From contig CBFIFP010000001.1 in the NCBI GenBank assembly GCA_965661945.1, positions 62,001 to 126,000 of the forward strand: a stretch of 64,000 nt of DNA, in the 5' to 3' direction. The position numbers and the translations under genes were made by a program. Of the stretch, positions 34,229-42,992 are shown piece by piece. Source of the stretch: JAJRPT01 sp965661945. GTDB lineage: Bacteria > Bacteroidota > Ignavibacteria > Kapaibacteriales > UBA2268. The notes below the pieces were generated by a model that saw only the letters and a program-made list of their open reading frames with translations, was not told where the DNA came from and searched no databases. The number at the start of each line of letters is the position of its first letter. Positions within the stretch are counted from its first letter, which is position 1.

Positions 34229-34631
34229 ACACACTTCAAATTTTAGAGTCAGATACGCTGATACTGACAAAATGGGAGTAGTTTACAATGGAAACTATCT
34301 CGCTTTTTTTGAAACTGGAAGAACAGAACTAATGAGACACTATGGTCTACCTTACACAAAAGTAGAAGAACTCGGCTTTATGCTTCCACTTGTCGATTGT
34401 TATGTAAAGTTTGTATCCTCAGCAAAATTTGACGATGTTTTAGAAATAAATTCTGAATTAAAGTACAACAACTCTGCTATAATCCAATTTAATTATAAAA
34501 TTTATAGTAAACAAGAACTTATAACAGTAGGTTACACTAGGCATGTATTTGTAAATTCAGAAAATATGAAACCTGTTAAGCCGCCATACGTTTTTACAAG
34601 TATCATAAATAAAGAAATAAAAAATGATTAA
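34215..34631 (+). CDS. Acyl-CoA thioesterase, 4HBT/YbgC family
   Basis: Hotdog-fold thioesterase of 138 residues. The YbgC/FadM-type catalytic start RVRYADTDKMGVVYNGNYLAF contains the conserved Asp, Tyr-Asn-Gly and helix. It hydrolyses acyl-CoA; in many bacteria such proteins associate with lipid or envelope complexes. Start ATG 34215 (or the Met two codons later) overlaps the end of parB, and its own end overlaps porQ by 8 bases, so parA, parB, this gene and porQ form one tight run. Confidence 0.88.
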   Translation: MKMLKHTSNFRVRYADTDKMGVVYNGNYLAFFETGRTELMRHYGLPYTKVEELGFMLPLVDCYVKFVSSAKFDDVLEINSELKYNNSAIIQFNYKIYSKQELITVGYTRHVFVNSENMKPVKPPYVFTSIINKEIKND

Positions 34632-35547
34632 AATAATTATAATAACCCTAATAGCGAACCTTTCAATTTCATTTGCTCAATCTCCATTTGATTTTCTCGA
34701 TTTCGAACAATCAGCTCGCGATGCAGGATTAGCCGGCTCAGGAATTGCAATCGAAAACGACTTAGGATTAACATCACTAAATCCAGCATTATTTCATACC
34801 ATAAATGAAAAAAAACTATCGCTAACTTTTCTTAGAAATGTAGCCGATATAAATTCAGGTTATGCTTCTTATATAATTGGAGATTACGGATTTGGAAGAA
34901 TATCAACCTCAGCCATTTTCAATAGTTATGGTACATTTGACTATCGAGATACGGATGGCAACCAATACGGTACATTTGGAGCTAATAACATAGCATTCGC
35001 AGCTCATTTATCTGGTGAATTAGATTCAAACTTCTACTATGGAGTATCATTGAAATACATATACTCAGGTTTGGAAAAAATACAAACATCAGCAACTGCA
35101 ATAGATGCAGGTTTATTTTACAGAATAAACCCAAATTCAAATATTGGATTTTCTATACGTAACGCAGGTTTTCAATTAACAAAATTTAATGGAGAAACTA
35201 ATAATCTACCACTCGATGTTCGATTAGGAGCAAACCATCAAGTAAAAGGATTACCACTACTTGTTAACTTTTCTTTTCATCATTTAGCAAATGAAAATCA
35301 AAAAATATTAGAAAGATTTAGAAACATATCTCTCGGCGGTGAAATATCTTTTGGGCAATATGTAAAAGCGAGAATTGGTTACAACTCATACATCCGTAGT
35401 GAAATAGCATCAGAATTTAACCCAAGATTAGCAGGTATAACTACCGGATTCGGGATAGTATTCGATAAACTTAACTTTGACTACGGATTTGTAAACTATT
35501 CAGCTGGAGCAAATCAACATAGATTTACATTAAATTTTGATATTTAG
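34624..35547 (+). CDS. porQ: Type IX secretion system protein PorQ
   Basis: 307 residues. The signal peptide ends at SISFA and the mature protein starts QSPFDFLDF. The FLDFEQSARDAGLAGSG opening and LTSLNPAL motif are those of the FadL-like PorV/PorQ barrels. The repeat-like YGTFDYRDTDGNQYGTFGAN region is typical of PorQ. In T9SS the PorV and PorQ barrels link cargo to the attachment complex with PorU and PorZ; the other members are not in this window. Distinguishing PorQ from PorV rests on the length and the DxxGNxxGTF segment. Confidence 0.8.
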   Translation: MIKIIIITLIANLSISFAQSPFDFLDFEQSARDAGLAGSGIAIENDLGLTSLNPALFHTINEKKLSLTFLRNVADINSGYASYIIGDYGFGRISTSAIFNSYGTFDYRDTDGNQYGTFGANNIAFAAHLSGELDSNFYYGVSLKYIYSGLEKIQTSATAIDAGLFYRINPNSNIGFSIRNAGFQLTKFNGETNNLPLDVRLGANHQVKGLPLLVNFSFHHLANENQKILERFRNISLGGEISFGQYVKARIGYNSYIRSEIASEFNPRLAGITTGFGIVFDKLNFDYGFVNYSAGANQHRFTLNFDI

Positions 35548-35571
35548 AATTTATACTATATAATTCTAAAT
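35542..35571. terminator. AT-rich hairpin between convergent porQ and acyl-CoA dehydrogenase
   Basis: Perfect 10-bp stem ATTTAGAATT (35542-35551) / AATTCTAAAT (35562-35571) with a 10-nt loop, overlapping the porQ stop codon. It has no long T run, so termination strength is uncertain. Confidence 0.4.
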
Positions 35572-35587
35572 AAAACTAAATTTTAAA

Positions 35588-36748
35588 TTAAAAGTCAAAG
35601 CAACCCAAAGCTCTTGCAATAACAATGCGTTGAATTTCTGAGGTACCTTCTCCAATTTCTAATAATTTTTGGTCTCTGTAATACTTTTCAGCATCATATT
35701 CTTTCATCAGACCATAACCACCCAAAATTTGAACGCAGTGATTAGCTGCAGTATGAGCTAATTCCGAACAATATAATTTTGCGATAGCACCTTCTTTTGT
35801 AATATTCTTTTTCTCTTCTACCATTCTACAAACATCGTATAAATAGTTTCTTGAAAGTTCTAAGCCCATTTCAACATCTGCCATTTTAAAAGCATTTGCT
35901 TGATAAGTAGAAATTGGTTTACCAAAAGTAACGCGCTCTTTAGCATATTTAACCATATAGTCTAAAGCTCCTTGAGCCAAGCCAAGACCCATTGCAGCAA
36001 TCGAAAGACGACCTTTATCTAAAGTTGAGAGCATCTGCTTAAAACCATCTCCTCTTTTACCAAGAATAGCAGAATCCTTTACTCTAACATCTTCAAAATG
36101 AAGTTCTCCTGTATTAGAAGCTCTCCACATCATTTTTCCATGCATAGCATTTTGAGTGAAACCTTTTACATCATTTTCCACAATAAAGCAAGTAAGTTCG
36201 CTTTTTCCATTTTCTAAAGTTCCAGTTTTAGCAAGAACAGTAGAACCCAAAGTAATATCACTCGCCGAATTAGTAATAAATATTTTAGAACCGTTAATAA
36301 CCCACTCATCGCCATCTTTTACAGCAGTAGTCTTGCTATTTCCAGCATCAGAGCCAGCTTCAGGTTCTGTTAAACCAAATCCCCACAAACTACCACTAGC
36401 AAGTTTTGGTAAATATTTCTTCTTTTGCTCTTCATTTCCATATTGTATCATTGGTCCTGTGCCAAGTGAATTGTGTGCAGCTATAGTTGCTCCATGAGAG
36501 CCATCAATTCTTGAAATCTCTTCAACGGCAATAATATACGACACATAATCGAGAGCTGAACCACCATATTGCTCGGGAATCAAAGCACCAAGCAAACCAA
36601 GGTCTGCCATACCTTGAGTAAGTTCGTAAGAAAACTCCTCTTTTTCATCAAGTTCTTTAGCTTTAAGATAAATCTCTTCTTCAGCAAATTTTCTAACCGT
36701 TTCTCTAATTGATATTTGTTCTTCGTTTAAATTTCTATTTATAGGCAT
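35588..36748 (-). CDS. Acyl-CoA dehydrogenase
   Basis: FAD enzyme of 386 residues making the first oxidation of acyl-CoA thioesters. Family signatures: FGLTEPEAGSDAGNSKT (about 130-146), ITNSASDITLG, the DKGRLSIAAMGLGLAQGALD segment, CVQILGGYGLMKEY, and the catalytic Glu motif IGEGTSEIQRIVIAR at the end. The overall pattern fits short/branched-chain enzymes. It probably works with the enoyl-CoA hydratase coded 3 kb away, though they are in separate units. Electron transfer flavoprotein genes are not present. Confidence 0.94.
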   Translation of the reverse strand: MPINRNLNEEQISIRETVRKFAEEEIYLKAKELDEKEEFSYELTQGMADLGLLGALIPEQYGGSALDYVSYIIAVEEISRIDGSHGATIAAHNSLGTGPMIQYGNEEQKKKYLPKLASGSLWGFGLTEPEAGSDAGNSKTTAVKDGDEWVINGSKIFITNSASDITLGSTVLAKTGTLENGKSELTCFIVENDVKGFTQNAMHGKMMWRASNTGELHFEDVRVKDSAILGKRGDGFKQMLSTLDKGRLSIAAMGLGLAQGALDYMVKYAKERVTFGKPISTYQANAFKMADVEMGLELSRNYLYDVCRMVEEKKNITKEGAIAKLYCSELAHTAANHCVQILGGYGLMKEYDAEKYYRDQKLLEIGEGTSEIQRIVIARALGCFDF

Positions 36749-36893
36749 TTTTGTTTAAATTTAATTTTAAAAATAATATATAGAACGTATTTTAATAAAA
36801 AAAATTGAATAAAAGTGTAAAAATATTTCTGGTAATGATTATTTAGTTTTATTTAATTTTTGTTTATCTAATATTTAGTAATATACTTACACC

Positions 36894-38072
36894 TTATTCA
36901 ACTCCTAATTCATTTAATTTTGCTTTTATTTCATAATATAAAGAATCACTGTTTTTAGAGCATTTGTAAAATAGTTCATTTCCTTTATATATTTGAGTTG
37001 TAGGGTAACTGCTTATTGTTAATTTATAAGCTAACGAATCAGCGCCAAGCACATAAGGAAAATTAATATTATTTTTTTTGATATAAGGAGTTACTTTAGT
37101 TGTGTCTCTTTCCATTGCTCCCCAGCCGATAACTTCTACCTTATCGCCAAATTCATCATATATTTTTTGGATTGATGGGTATGATTTGTAACAGAAACCA
37201 CACCACGAACCCCAGAAATTATAAACTTTTATTTCCTTTTGTTTAGTTATATCAATTACTTCTTTGTTTAAGAGTGGGAACTTTTCAGGTAAAATATGCG
37301 TTGTTATTTTTCTTTCTTCGTATTTTCTTTGGTCTTCCTGCATTACAGAATCCATATTTATTAATACTTTATATGGTCTATCAGTATTAAATAATGATGA
37401 ATCTGGTGTGTTGAAATTGTAGTTTGTGAATTTAATGTCTTTATATGTTGTATCATAATCTAAAAATGTATTTTCTCTTATTTGTTGTTCGTAATATCGT
37501 AAAAGGTTATATTTTTCATCATATTTAAAATTAAAGTGACCTTTTACATTAATATTATATGGTTGATTTTTAACAACATGATATTTTAAATCAATTACTA
37601 AAGTATCCTTAATAGTATAAATACTGTCAATTAGATATTTATAGTCTTTGTTATTAGTATCCATTTTATCTAGGTGAAACTTTTCATAAATTTTTAATGT
37701 ATTTGAGAATTTCATGTCACTAATTTTAGGATTTTTAATAGGATAAAGTAATTGACAAGTTGATGAATAATAACCATCTACTGCATAAAGTTTATCTGTA
37801 TCTAAAAATAATGTATCATTTCAAAATTCATATTTTTTATAATTTTTGATTAGAACTTGAGAATTTAAATCGTAATCATACAAATATAAATATGGTAAAG
37901 TAGAATCTAATTCATTTTCTAAAAAATAAAAAGAGTATTTGAATATTTTGTTTACTCCAAAATCGTATTCCATTTCAACAGAAAAAGATTTGATCTTTTC
38001 TTTATTTTCAAGTTCATTAATTAAATCTGGGAGAGTATTAGTGAAGTTCATTAATAACAATATAAATAACAT
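36894..38072 (-). pseudogene. Secreted thioredoxin-like (TlpA-type) protein split by an in-frame TGA
   Basis: The frame starts at ATG 38072 (AAGGA ribosome site) with a hydrophobic signal-like start. It is stopped by TGA at 37821-37823 after 83 residues, and continues open for 308 more codons. The first 250 residues are a beta-rich LolA-like or unknown domain. The last 130 are a thioredoxin fold with VYNFWGSWCGFCYKSYP, so a real CGFC active site at about codons 291-294, and the cis-Pro region SSYPTTQIY. The downstream half alone (from ATG 37715) could be translated but would lack a signal peptide. TGA could derive from CGA, TGG or GGA. Confidence 0.7.
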
Positions 38073-38090
38073 TTTAATAATCCTTAATTT

Positions 38091-39176
38091 TCAATAGTCA
38101 GTTTGTAACCTCTTTTTTATAATCGGGTTGTTTACATTATAACCATAAAAATAATCAATTATTTTATTATTTTCATCTAAAACAAAATAAGAAGGTGAAA
38201 ATTCTACATTATATTGTGATAGTAAATCATAATTCATTTTAAACATTCCTTCTTTTGTAACTTTATAAAGTATGTTATTCTGAATTTTGTAGATATACTT
38301 TTTAAGTTTTATTAACTCAATTTCATTAAGAAAATTAACTTCATCTAGATATTCTGACTCTTTATAAAATATTACAAGTTTTTTACCATTAGAAACTAAA
38401 TTTGAGTCAAAAATAATATTCCCTTTATGTTCTACATTAATTTGACATGTAGTTTTTTTGAAATTTACTTCCTCATAAATTGAATATTTTAAAAGGTATT
38501 TTTTAAAACTAATTCTATCATAATCTTTTTCTTTTTGCATACTAAAACTGTCAATATACCACTCTTCAAAGCGAGGTAGATTTGTATATTCATTAATATT
38601 TATATAATTGTAAGTAGGTGTAAAATTTTCTTTTTTAAATTTATGTCTATAAATGTAATTAAATCCAAACTTATCAAGATTTTTATTTAAAATAAAATAG
38701 TGTTGAACATCTTCAGAATCATACATGAATTTTATATTTGGTTCAAAATATACATCTAAATTAAAATCTTTTAATTTTATAAATTTTTCAAAAATATTAT
38801 CCATAAAACCTAATTGTTTACTAATTTTTTTGGAATTAATATTGGGGGAAAATAAAATATTGTTTTGATTTTTATTATAAACAAAACTTTTATAGTTTTT
38901 ATAATAATAAATTTTATCATTTATATCAATTAAAAACATTGAATTATAAATAGAATCTTCATCATTTCTAATTATTATTCCTTTGAAAGTGCTACTGTCT
39001 AACGCTCGATTTTTATAATTATGTATATAATAATTACCAGAACATTCGAACTGATTATTATTATTTATAATTTCAATATAATTTAAATATATCCTTTCAT
39101 AATCTGTTCCTTTTTTAAAAGAATAAATTTGGGAATTCATATTAAACGTAAAAATCATGAAAATTATTAATATCAT
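38091..39176 (-). CDS. Secreted degenerate thioredoxin-like protein
   Basis: 361 residues from ATG 39176, which has a full TAAGGAGG site five bases upstream; an in-frame start at 39233 would put the hairpin at 39201-39221 inside the gene. Signal peptide FMIFTFNMNS, then mature QIYSF. The organisation resembles the next gene: a long beta-rich N-domain, then a thioredoxin-like end (GKKLVIFYKESEYLDEV, and SPSYFVLDENNKIIDYFYGY). The CxxC position reads SEYLDE, so it has no redox Cys pair and would act as a binding or scaffold protein rather than an oxidoreductase. Function unknown. Confidence 0.6.
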   Translation of the reverse strand: MILIIFMIFTFNMNSQIYSFKKGTDYERIYLNYIEIINNNNQFECSGNYYIHNYKNRALDSSTFKGIIIRNDEDSIYNSMFLIDINDKIYYYKNYKSFVYNKNQNNILFSPNINSKKISKQLGFMDNIFEKFIKLKDFNLDVYFEPNIKFMYDSEDVQHYFILNKNLDKFGFNYIYRHKFKKENFTPTYNYININEYTNLPRFEEWYIDSFSMQKEKDYDRISFKKYLLKYSIYEEVNFKKTTCQINVEHKGNIIFDSNLVSNGKKLVIFYKESEYLDEVNFLNEIELIKLKKYIYKIQNNILYKVTKEGMFKMNYDLLSQYNVEFSPSYFVLDENNKIIDYFYGYNVNNPIIKKRLQTDY

Positions 39177-39200
39177 AAAGGCCTCCTTAAATTTAAAATT

Positions 39201-39221
39201 AGGCGGAAATAAATTCCGCCT
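39201..39221 (-). terminator. GC-rich hairpin, terminator or attenuator before the thioredoxin-like gene
   Basis: Perfect 8-bp stem AGGCGGAA (39201-39208) / TTCCGCCT (39214-39221), loop ATAAA. On the minus strand it is followed by AATTTTAAATTT. It lies 8 bases after the ancestral stop of the upstream lipoprotein gene (39230) and 13 bases before the TAAGGAGG of the downstream gene, so it may end one transcript or gate the other. Confidence 0.55.
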
Positions 39222-39229
39222 TAATATTT

Positions 39230-39823
39230 TCAATCAATATCAATATCATAAAGACCATCAGAAAACACAAATTCTGAAACAGAAATTTGATTCAGAATTT
39301 ACAATCCTTGCTGATATAGTACTTCAGTAAACTGTGTGTGATTCCTTGTTACTTTACAATTATGAGAAACTTGAAAACAACCATTACATCTATGATTTTT
39401 ATTAGATGAATTTTGCTCCCATTTGCAATCAGCACATTGTTTTACACATTCATAATAAACATTTGAATTGTCATTATGCAATATATTTGAAGTTACTGTA
39501 ATGTGGCTTGGGCCGTCAAAATATTTAATGGTTATATGCTGTTGTTCATTATTCAAGAGACTATCAAGTGTTTTAACAATTGTATATAAATATCTTTAAC
39601 TATCTAAAGTTGTAATTACAGTATAATATACAACCTCATCAATGAAGTAGCCTTCGTTAAATAATTCTGCACATACGCAAGCTAAAACTGTATCTGCTTC
39701 AAAGTTATTAGTTTGATGAATATTGTTTAAAAAGCCTGGTTTTATTGTTTCATCAATTATTTCCTGTTTTTCAAAACAGGAAACCAAACCTAAAAAACAT
39801 AATAGAATAATTTTATAATTCAT
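39230..39823 (-). pseudogene. Cys-rich lipoprotein gene with two in-frame TAA codons
   Basis: ATG 39823 with AGGAG upstream. The signal peptide ends in a lipobox VSC, followed by FEKQEIIDE. The frame is cut by TAA at 39596-39598, resumes with 98 open codons, meets TAA at 39299-39301, and ends at TGA 39230-39232 after a well-formed ISVSEFVFSDGLYDIDID. The middle is Cys-rich: ACVCAEL, then ECVKQCADC, and RCNGC through HNCK. If read through, it would be about 195 residues. Family unknown. It lies 8 bases after the ancestral end of the neighbouring lipoprotein gene. Confidence 0.6.
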
Positions 39824-39831
39824 AACAACTC

Positions 39832-40389
39832 CTAAAAAGATTGTACTGTGACAATTGGTGGATAGCCTATTGTTGTAAGTACAGTGTGTCCTTCATCTTT
39901 GTGATTTTAAATAAAATTACTTTTTGATTCTGTGTACTTCTCACAGTCGTCACCTTCTTCACAAGCTGTATCTGAAACACAATCTTCAGTGGATTGTATA
40001 ATATTTACTTCTATCTCACAACTGTTATCACAATTTCTACACTTGATTTCTTTTGCAATGACTTCATCAGAGATACTAAAATATTCAAATTGAATATAAT
40101 GTTTCTTTAAACCTAAATTTGTAATATAAATTATTTTACAATATTTAGTATCACTTGTAGTAGTTAAAAATTCAATTGTATTACAACCAACAATAGTATC
40201 ATTTTGACTGTCATTACCAACATAAGCAGCTAAAATATCATACATAGATAATGAATCTTCAACATTTACATTTGTCAATAAATCTTTAACTTGAAAGTCC
40301 TTATTGTAATTTATTCTTTCTTCATCATTACAAGCATAAACAAATATAATGATGAAAATAAATGCTGAAAAACTTAAATACTTTTTCAT
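39832..40389 (-). pseudogene. Cys-rich lipoprotein gene with an in-frame TAA near its 3' end
   Basis: ATG 40389 with GGAG upstream. Lipobox VYAC followed by NDEE, the acidic surface-export pattern. A 160-residue product ends at TAA 39907-39909, but the frame runs on for 24 codons (KDEGHTVLTTIGYPPIVTVQ) to TAG 39832-39834. That later stop leaves an 8-base gap to the next gene, whereas the TAA leaves 83, which suggests the later stop is the ancestral one. Ten or so Cys lie mostly in the C-terminal half (KCRNCDNSC, then DCVSDTACEEGDDC). The shorter product may still be functional. Confidence 0.6.
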
Positions 40390-40430
40390 TTTTAATCTCC
40401 GTTTTTGTTAAACAATTTTTTTTTAGTTTT

Positions 40431-40590
40431 TTTGAATCTTTTATTCAAAGATTTTTTAAGAATGCAATAATATCATTCTTATTCGACAGTATCCTTTTTG
40501 AATAGACGAATTATTACTTTTTTTTGAGAATCCTTTTGAGATTCTTTTCAGGATGGCTCGCAATAAACTTCCAATTCTACATTGCGAGTC
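40431..40590. other. Cluster of consecutive hairpins in non-coding DNA
   Basis: Five inverted repeats in 160 bases: TTTGAAT/ATTCAAA (40431-40449), TAAGAATG/CATTCTTA (40457-40481), ATTCG/CGAAT (40481-40511), AGAATC/GATTCT (40527-40545) and GGCTCGCAAT/ATTGCGAGTC (40555-40590, one G-T pair). They lie in the 5' region of the lipoprotein unit. Between 40591 and 40704 nothing clear is seen. Confidence 0.5.
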
Positions 40591-40704
40591 ATTTATTAAT
40601 AATATTTTGAATTTAAGTTTCCATAATCCTACACAAAATTTTAAACATAATTTTAAAATTTAATGAAATTAAAACTTTTAAAGGTGAGAAAGTTAATAAA
40701 AAGA

Positions 40705-40854
40705 GTATGGGATGCTCAACTTGCTCACAAGTTCAAAGGTAGCGACAATACCTCTCATACATGAACAAGCATCACACTCCATATAAAATATGGAGTGTTA
40801 CATGCACTTTGGTGTATAAAAAAAGTTGTCCCTTTTTATTGAACTTACCAAAGT
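40705..40854 (+). ncRNA. Candidate structured RNA with alternative helices
   Basis: P1 GTATGGGA (40705-40712) / TCTCATAC (40753-40760) encloses hairpins AACTTG/CAAGTT (40718-40733) and AGGTA/TACCT (40737-40753), forming a three-way junction. An 11-bp hairpin (40774-40784/40788-40798) and ATGCAC/GTGTAT (40802-40817) follow. The strand 40839-40854 can pair with 40729-40736 and 40806-40813, breaking two of those hairpins. G-U pairs in P1 and the last hairpin would be A-C on the minus strand, favouring plus-strand RNA. No known family is recognised. The nearby inverted repeat at 40881-40902 is AT-only, and no promoter is certain. Confidence 0.45.
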
Positions 40855-41000
40855 TTCAAGAACAAAATATACAATTTTAAATTAACATTTTAAAAATGTT
40901 AATTAATAATAATATAAAAATATAACTATTATTTTAAGAAACAAATTTTTTATAAAATTTATTTAATTAGTGAATTATTTTCATTTTTTAATTTTTACAA

Positions 41001-42992
41001 CTAATCCAAAATTAAAAACTCTACCCTTCTGTTTTGACTTCTGGCTTCTTCAGTTTTTTCTTTAATTAGTGGTTTAGTTTTGCCAAAGCCCTTGATTTTT
41101 AGGCGACTTTTTGGTATTCCATGACTTATAAGATAGTCTGCTACTGCCTTTGCTCTATTTAAACTTAGTTTCATATTTCGGTCATCAGCACCAACATCAT
41201 CTGTATGTCCATTTATTTGTATTTGCAAATCAGGGTATTTGTTTAGAATTTCAACTAATCGATTTAACTCAGGAAATGATTCGGGAAGTAATTCAAATTC
41301 AGCAAAACTAAAGAAGATATTGTTTATTCTTATAGTTTCACCCTTCTTTATCGGAAACATTGTTATATCTTGATTTATTTCTTTAAAATCCGTTAAGCTA
41401 TCCAAATTAATATTATAAGTTACCGCAATAAAATCATCTGCTTCAGAATAAATACCATAATTTTCACCTTTAGTCAAAGCAATTTGATACTTTCCTGTCA
41501 AAGGATGAGTTCTGGCTTTTCCAAGTTTTTCTCCAGTCTTTAAGTTTTCATATCTTATAATTGCCTCCAGCGGACGCTCTTTATTATCTTTTACAAAACC
41601 ACTTATCAAAATAACATCCTCTGGCTTTAAATCATCTGGAACTTGTATTCTATAAATATCCTCATATCCAATTGAATTATTAGTTGAAACAAAATAAGCA
41701 TTATTACCGGAGGCAGGAATATTAAAATAAGCATCCCACCCATCAGAATTAATCTTGTTACCTAAATTTTTTGGTTCAGACCATTTTGTCCAACTATCAT
41801 CTAATCTTTTAGTATAAAAAATATCATTATTACCATACCCTGGAAATCCCGAAGTCGAAAAATAAAGAGTTTTTCTATCAGCAGCTAAAAATGGAGAAGT
41901 TTCGTAAGCTGCAGTATTAATTGTATTTCCTAAATGAATAGGTTTTATCCACTTATTATCTTCTCTTAAAAAAGAAACAAATAAGTCAGTTTTCCCAAGT
42001 GATTCTTCATTTTCTATTGATATAAGCAAGGTCTGACCATCGGAAGCAAGTTGATAACTACTATATTTTCCTTTTCTTTCCAAATCTTCAATTATTAACT
42101 CTTCAGGATAAGACCACCCATTCGAAGTTCTATGTGTTATTGAAATTCCCGGACTTGGTTCTTCATCTTTTACGTATATATTACCCAATAAAAGTGAGTT
42201 TCCATCCGGAGTAATCGAAAATGCAAAATTATTATATTCATCATTTATTGGCTCCCCAAGATTAACCGCTTCCTCAAACCTTTCATCATCACCTATTTTT
42301 GAAAACCAAATATCCTGTTTCCTGTCCAAACCAATATTATCAGGATGATATTTTCTTGTAAAAAACAACTCCTTTTCATTTGAACTAATAACTGGAGCAA
42401 GTTCAATAAATTCTGAGTTTATTCTGTATCCTAAATTCTCTACTTCAAACAAATCAAAATCATTACTTGAAAGATTTATTTTAACAGATACATCATCTTC
42501 CATATTATCAGAAAGAGCAATTGCATCAATTTCATTATAACCTGGAACCCTATTAGTAGCAAGCAAAACCCTTAAATACTTAATTTTAAAATTTAAAGGC
42601 ATTGGAACTTCAATAACTTTTATTTTACCACTCTCACCTGAATAAATAAATTGTTCTTGAGAGTATACTTTTGAACTTTTGGTTTCATCAGAGTTGTAGG
42701 CAACTATTTCCGAAATCGAACCTGGATTAAAATTCTCATAAACTACTATTCTTTTAGCTATCATTGGCTCCGAGAACATCACCTTTATAAACTCTCCAGT
42801 CATGCTAAACTCATCAGCAGGTCTCCATGCAGTCAAAGATGAACCATATTCCATAAAATTATTTGGTTTGCCGATTATTTGCTTAGCACTGTATGGCTTA
42901 TCTTCATATTGAGTTGAATATTCTACAACCTCCGAAACATAAGTAAGTTTTGCAAAGCTGAATAAATTTAATATTAAAAAGTATAAAATCAT
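41001..42992 (-). CDS. PorE-like PD40 / carboxypeptidase-regulatory / OmpA protein
   Basis: 663 residues with a signal peptide (about 1-14). Residues 20-165 look like a discoidin-type beta sandwich. Residues 185-455 hold PD40/WD40-like repeats (SITPDGNSLLLGN, ASDGQTLLIS, AADRKTLYFSTSGFPGYGN). A carboxypeptidase-regulatory domain follows (460-530, ISGFVKDNKERPLEAIIRY), then an OmpA peptidoglycan-binding domain (about 545-663) with INGHTDDVGADDRNMKLS. T9SS PorE has PD40, regulatory and OmpA parts but TPRs at its N-terminus, so this is a relative. It probably anchors an envelope complex to peptidoglycan. Overlaps lspA by 4 bases. Confidence 0.82.
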   Translation of the reverse strand: MILYFLILNLFSFAKLTYVSEVVEYSTQYEDKPYSAKQIIGKPNNFMEYGSSLTAWRPADEFSMTGEFIKVMFSEPMIAKRIVVYENFNPGSISEIVAYNSDETKSSKVYSQEQFIYSGESGKIKVIEVPMPLNFKIKYLRVLLATNRVPGYNEIDAIALSDNMEDDVSVKINLSSNDFDLFEVENLGYRINSEFIELAPVISSNEKELFFTRKYHPDNIGLDRKQDIWFSKIGDDERFEEAVNLGEPINDEYNNFAFSITPDGNSLLLGNIYVKDEEPSPGISITHRTSNGWSYPEELIIEDLERKGKYSSYQLASDGQTLLISIENEESLGKTDLFVSFLREDNKWIKPIHLGNTINTAAYETSPFLAADRKTLYFSTSGFPGYGNNDIFYTKRLDDSWTKWSEPKNLGNKINSDGWDAYFNIPASGNNAYFVSTNNSIGYEDIYRIQVPDDLKPEDVILISGFVKDNKERPLEAIIRYENLKTGEKLGKARTHPLTGKYQIALTKGENYGIYSEADDFIAVTYNINLDSLTDFKEINQDITMFPIKKGETIRINNIFFSFAEFELLPESFPELNRLVEILNKYPDLQIQINGHTDDVGADDRNMKLSLNRAKAVADYLISHGIPKSRLKIKGFGKTKPLIKEKTEEARSQNRRVEFLILD

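Noticed and set aside
37821..37823. TGA as a selenocysteine codon in the thioredoxin-like gene
   Set aside because: It is about 200 codons before the CGFC site, not at a redox position, and no hairpin of SECIS type was seen right after it.
40381..41000. Known RNA genes (tmRNA, SRP RNA, RNase P RNA, 6S) in the hairpin-rich spacer
   Set aside because: None of the conserved core motifs of those RNAs, such as the SRP GGAA tetraloop domain, was found.
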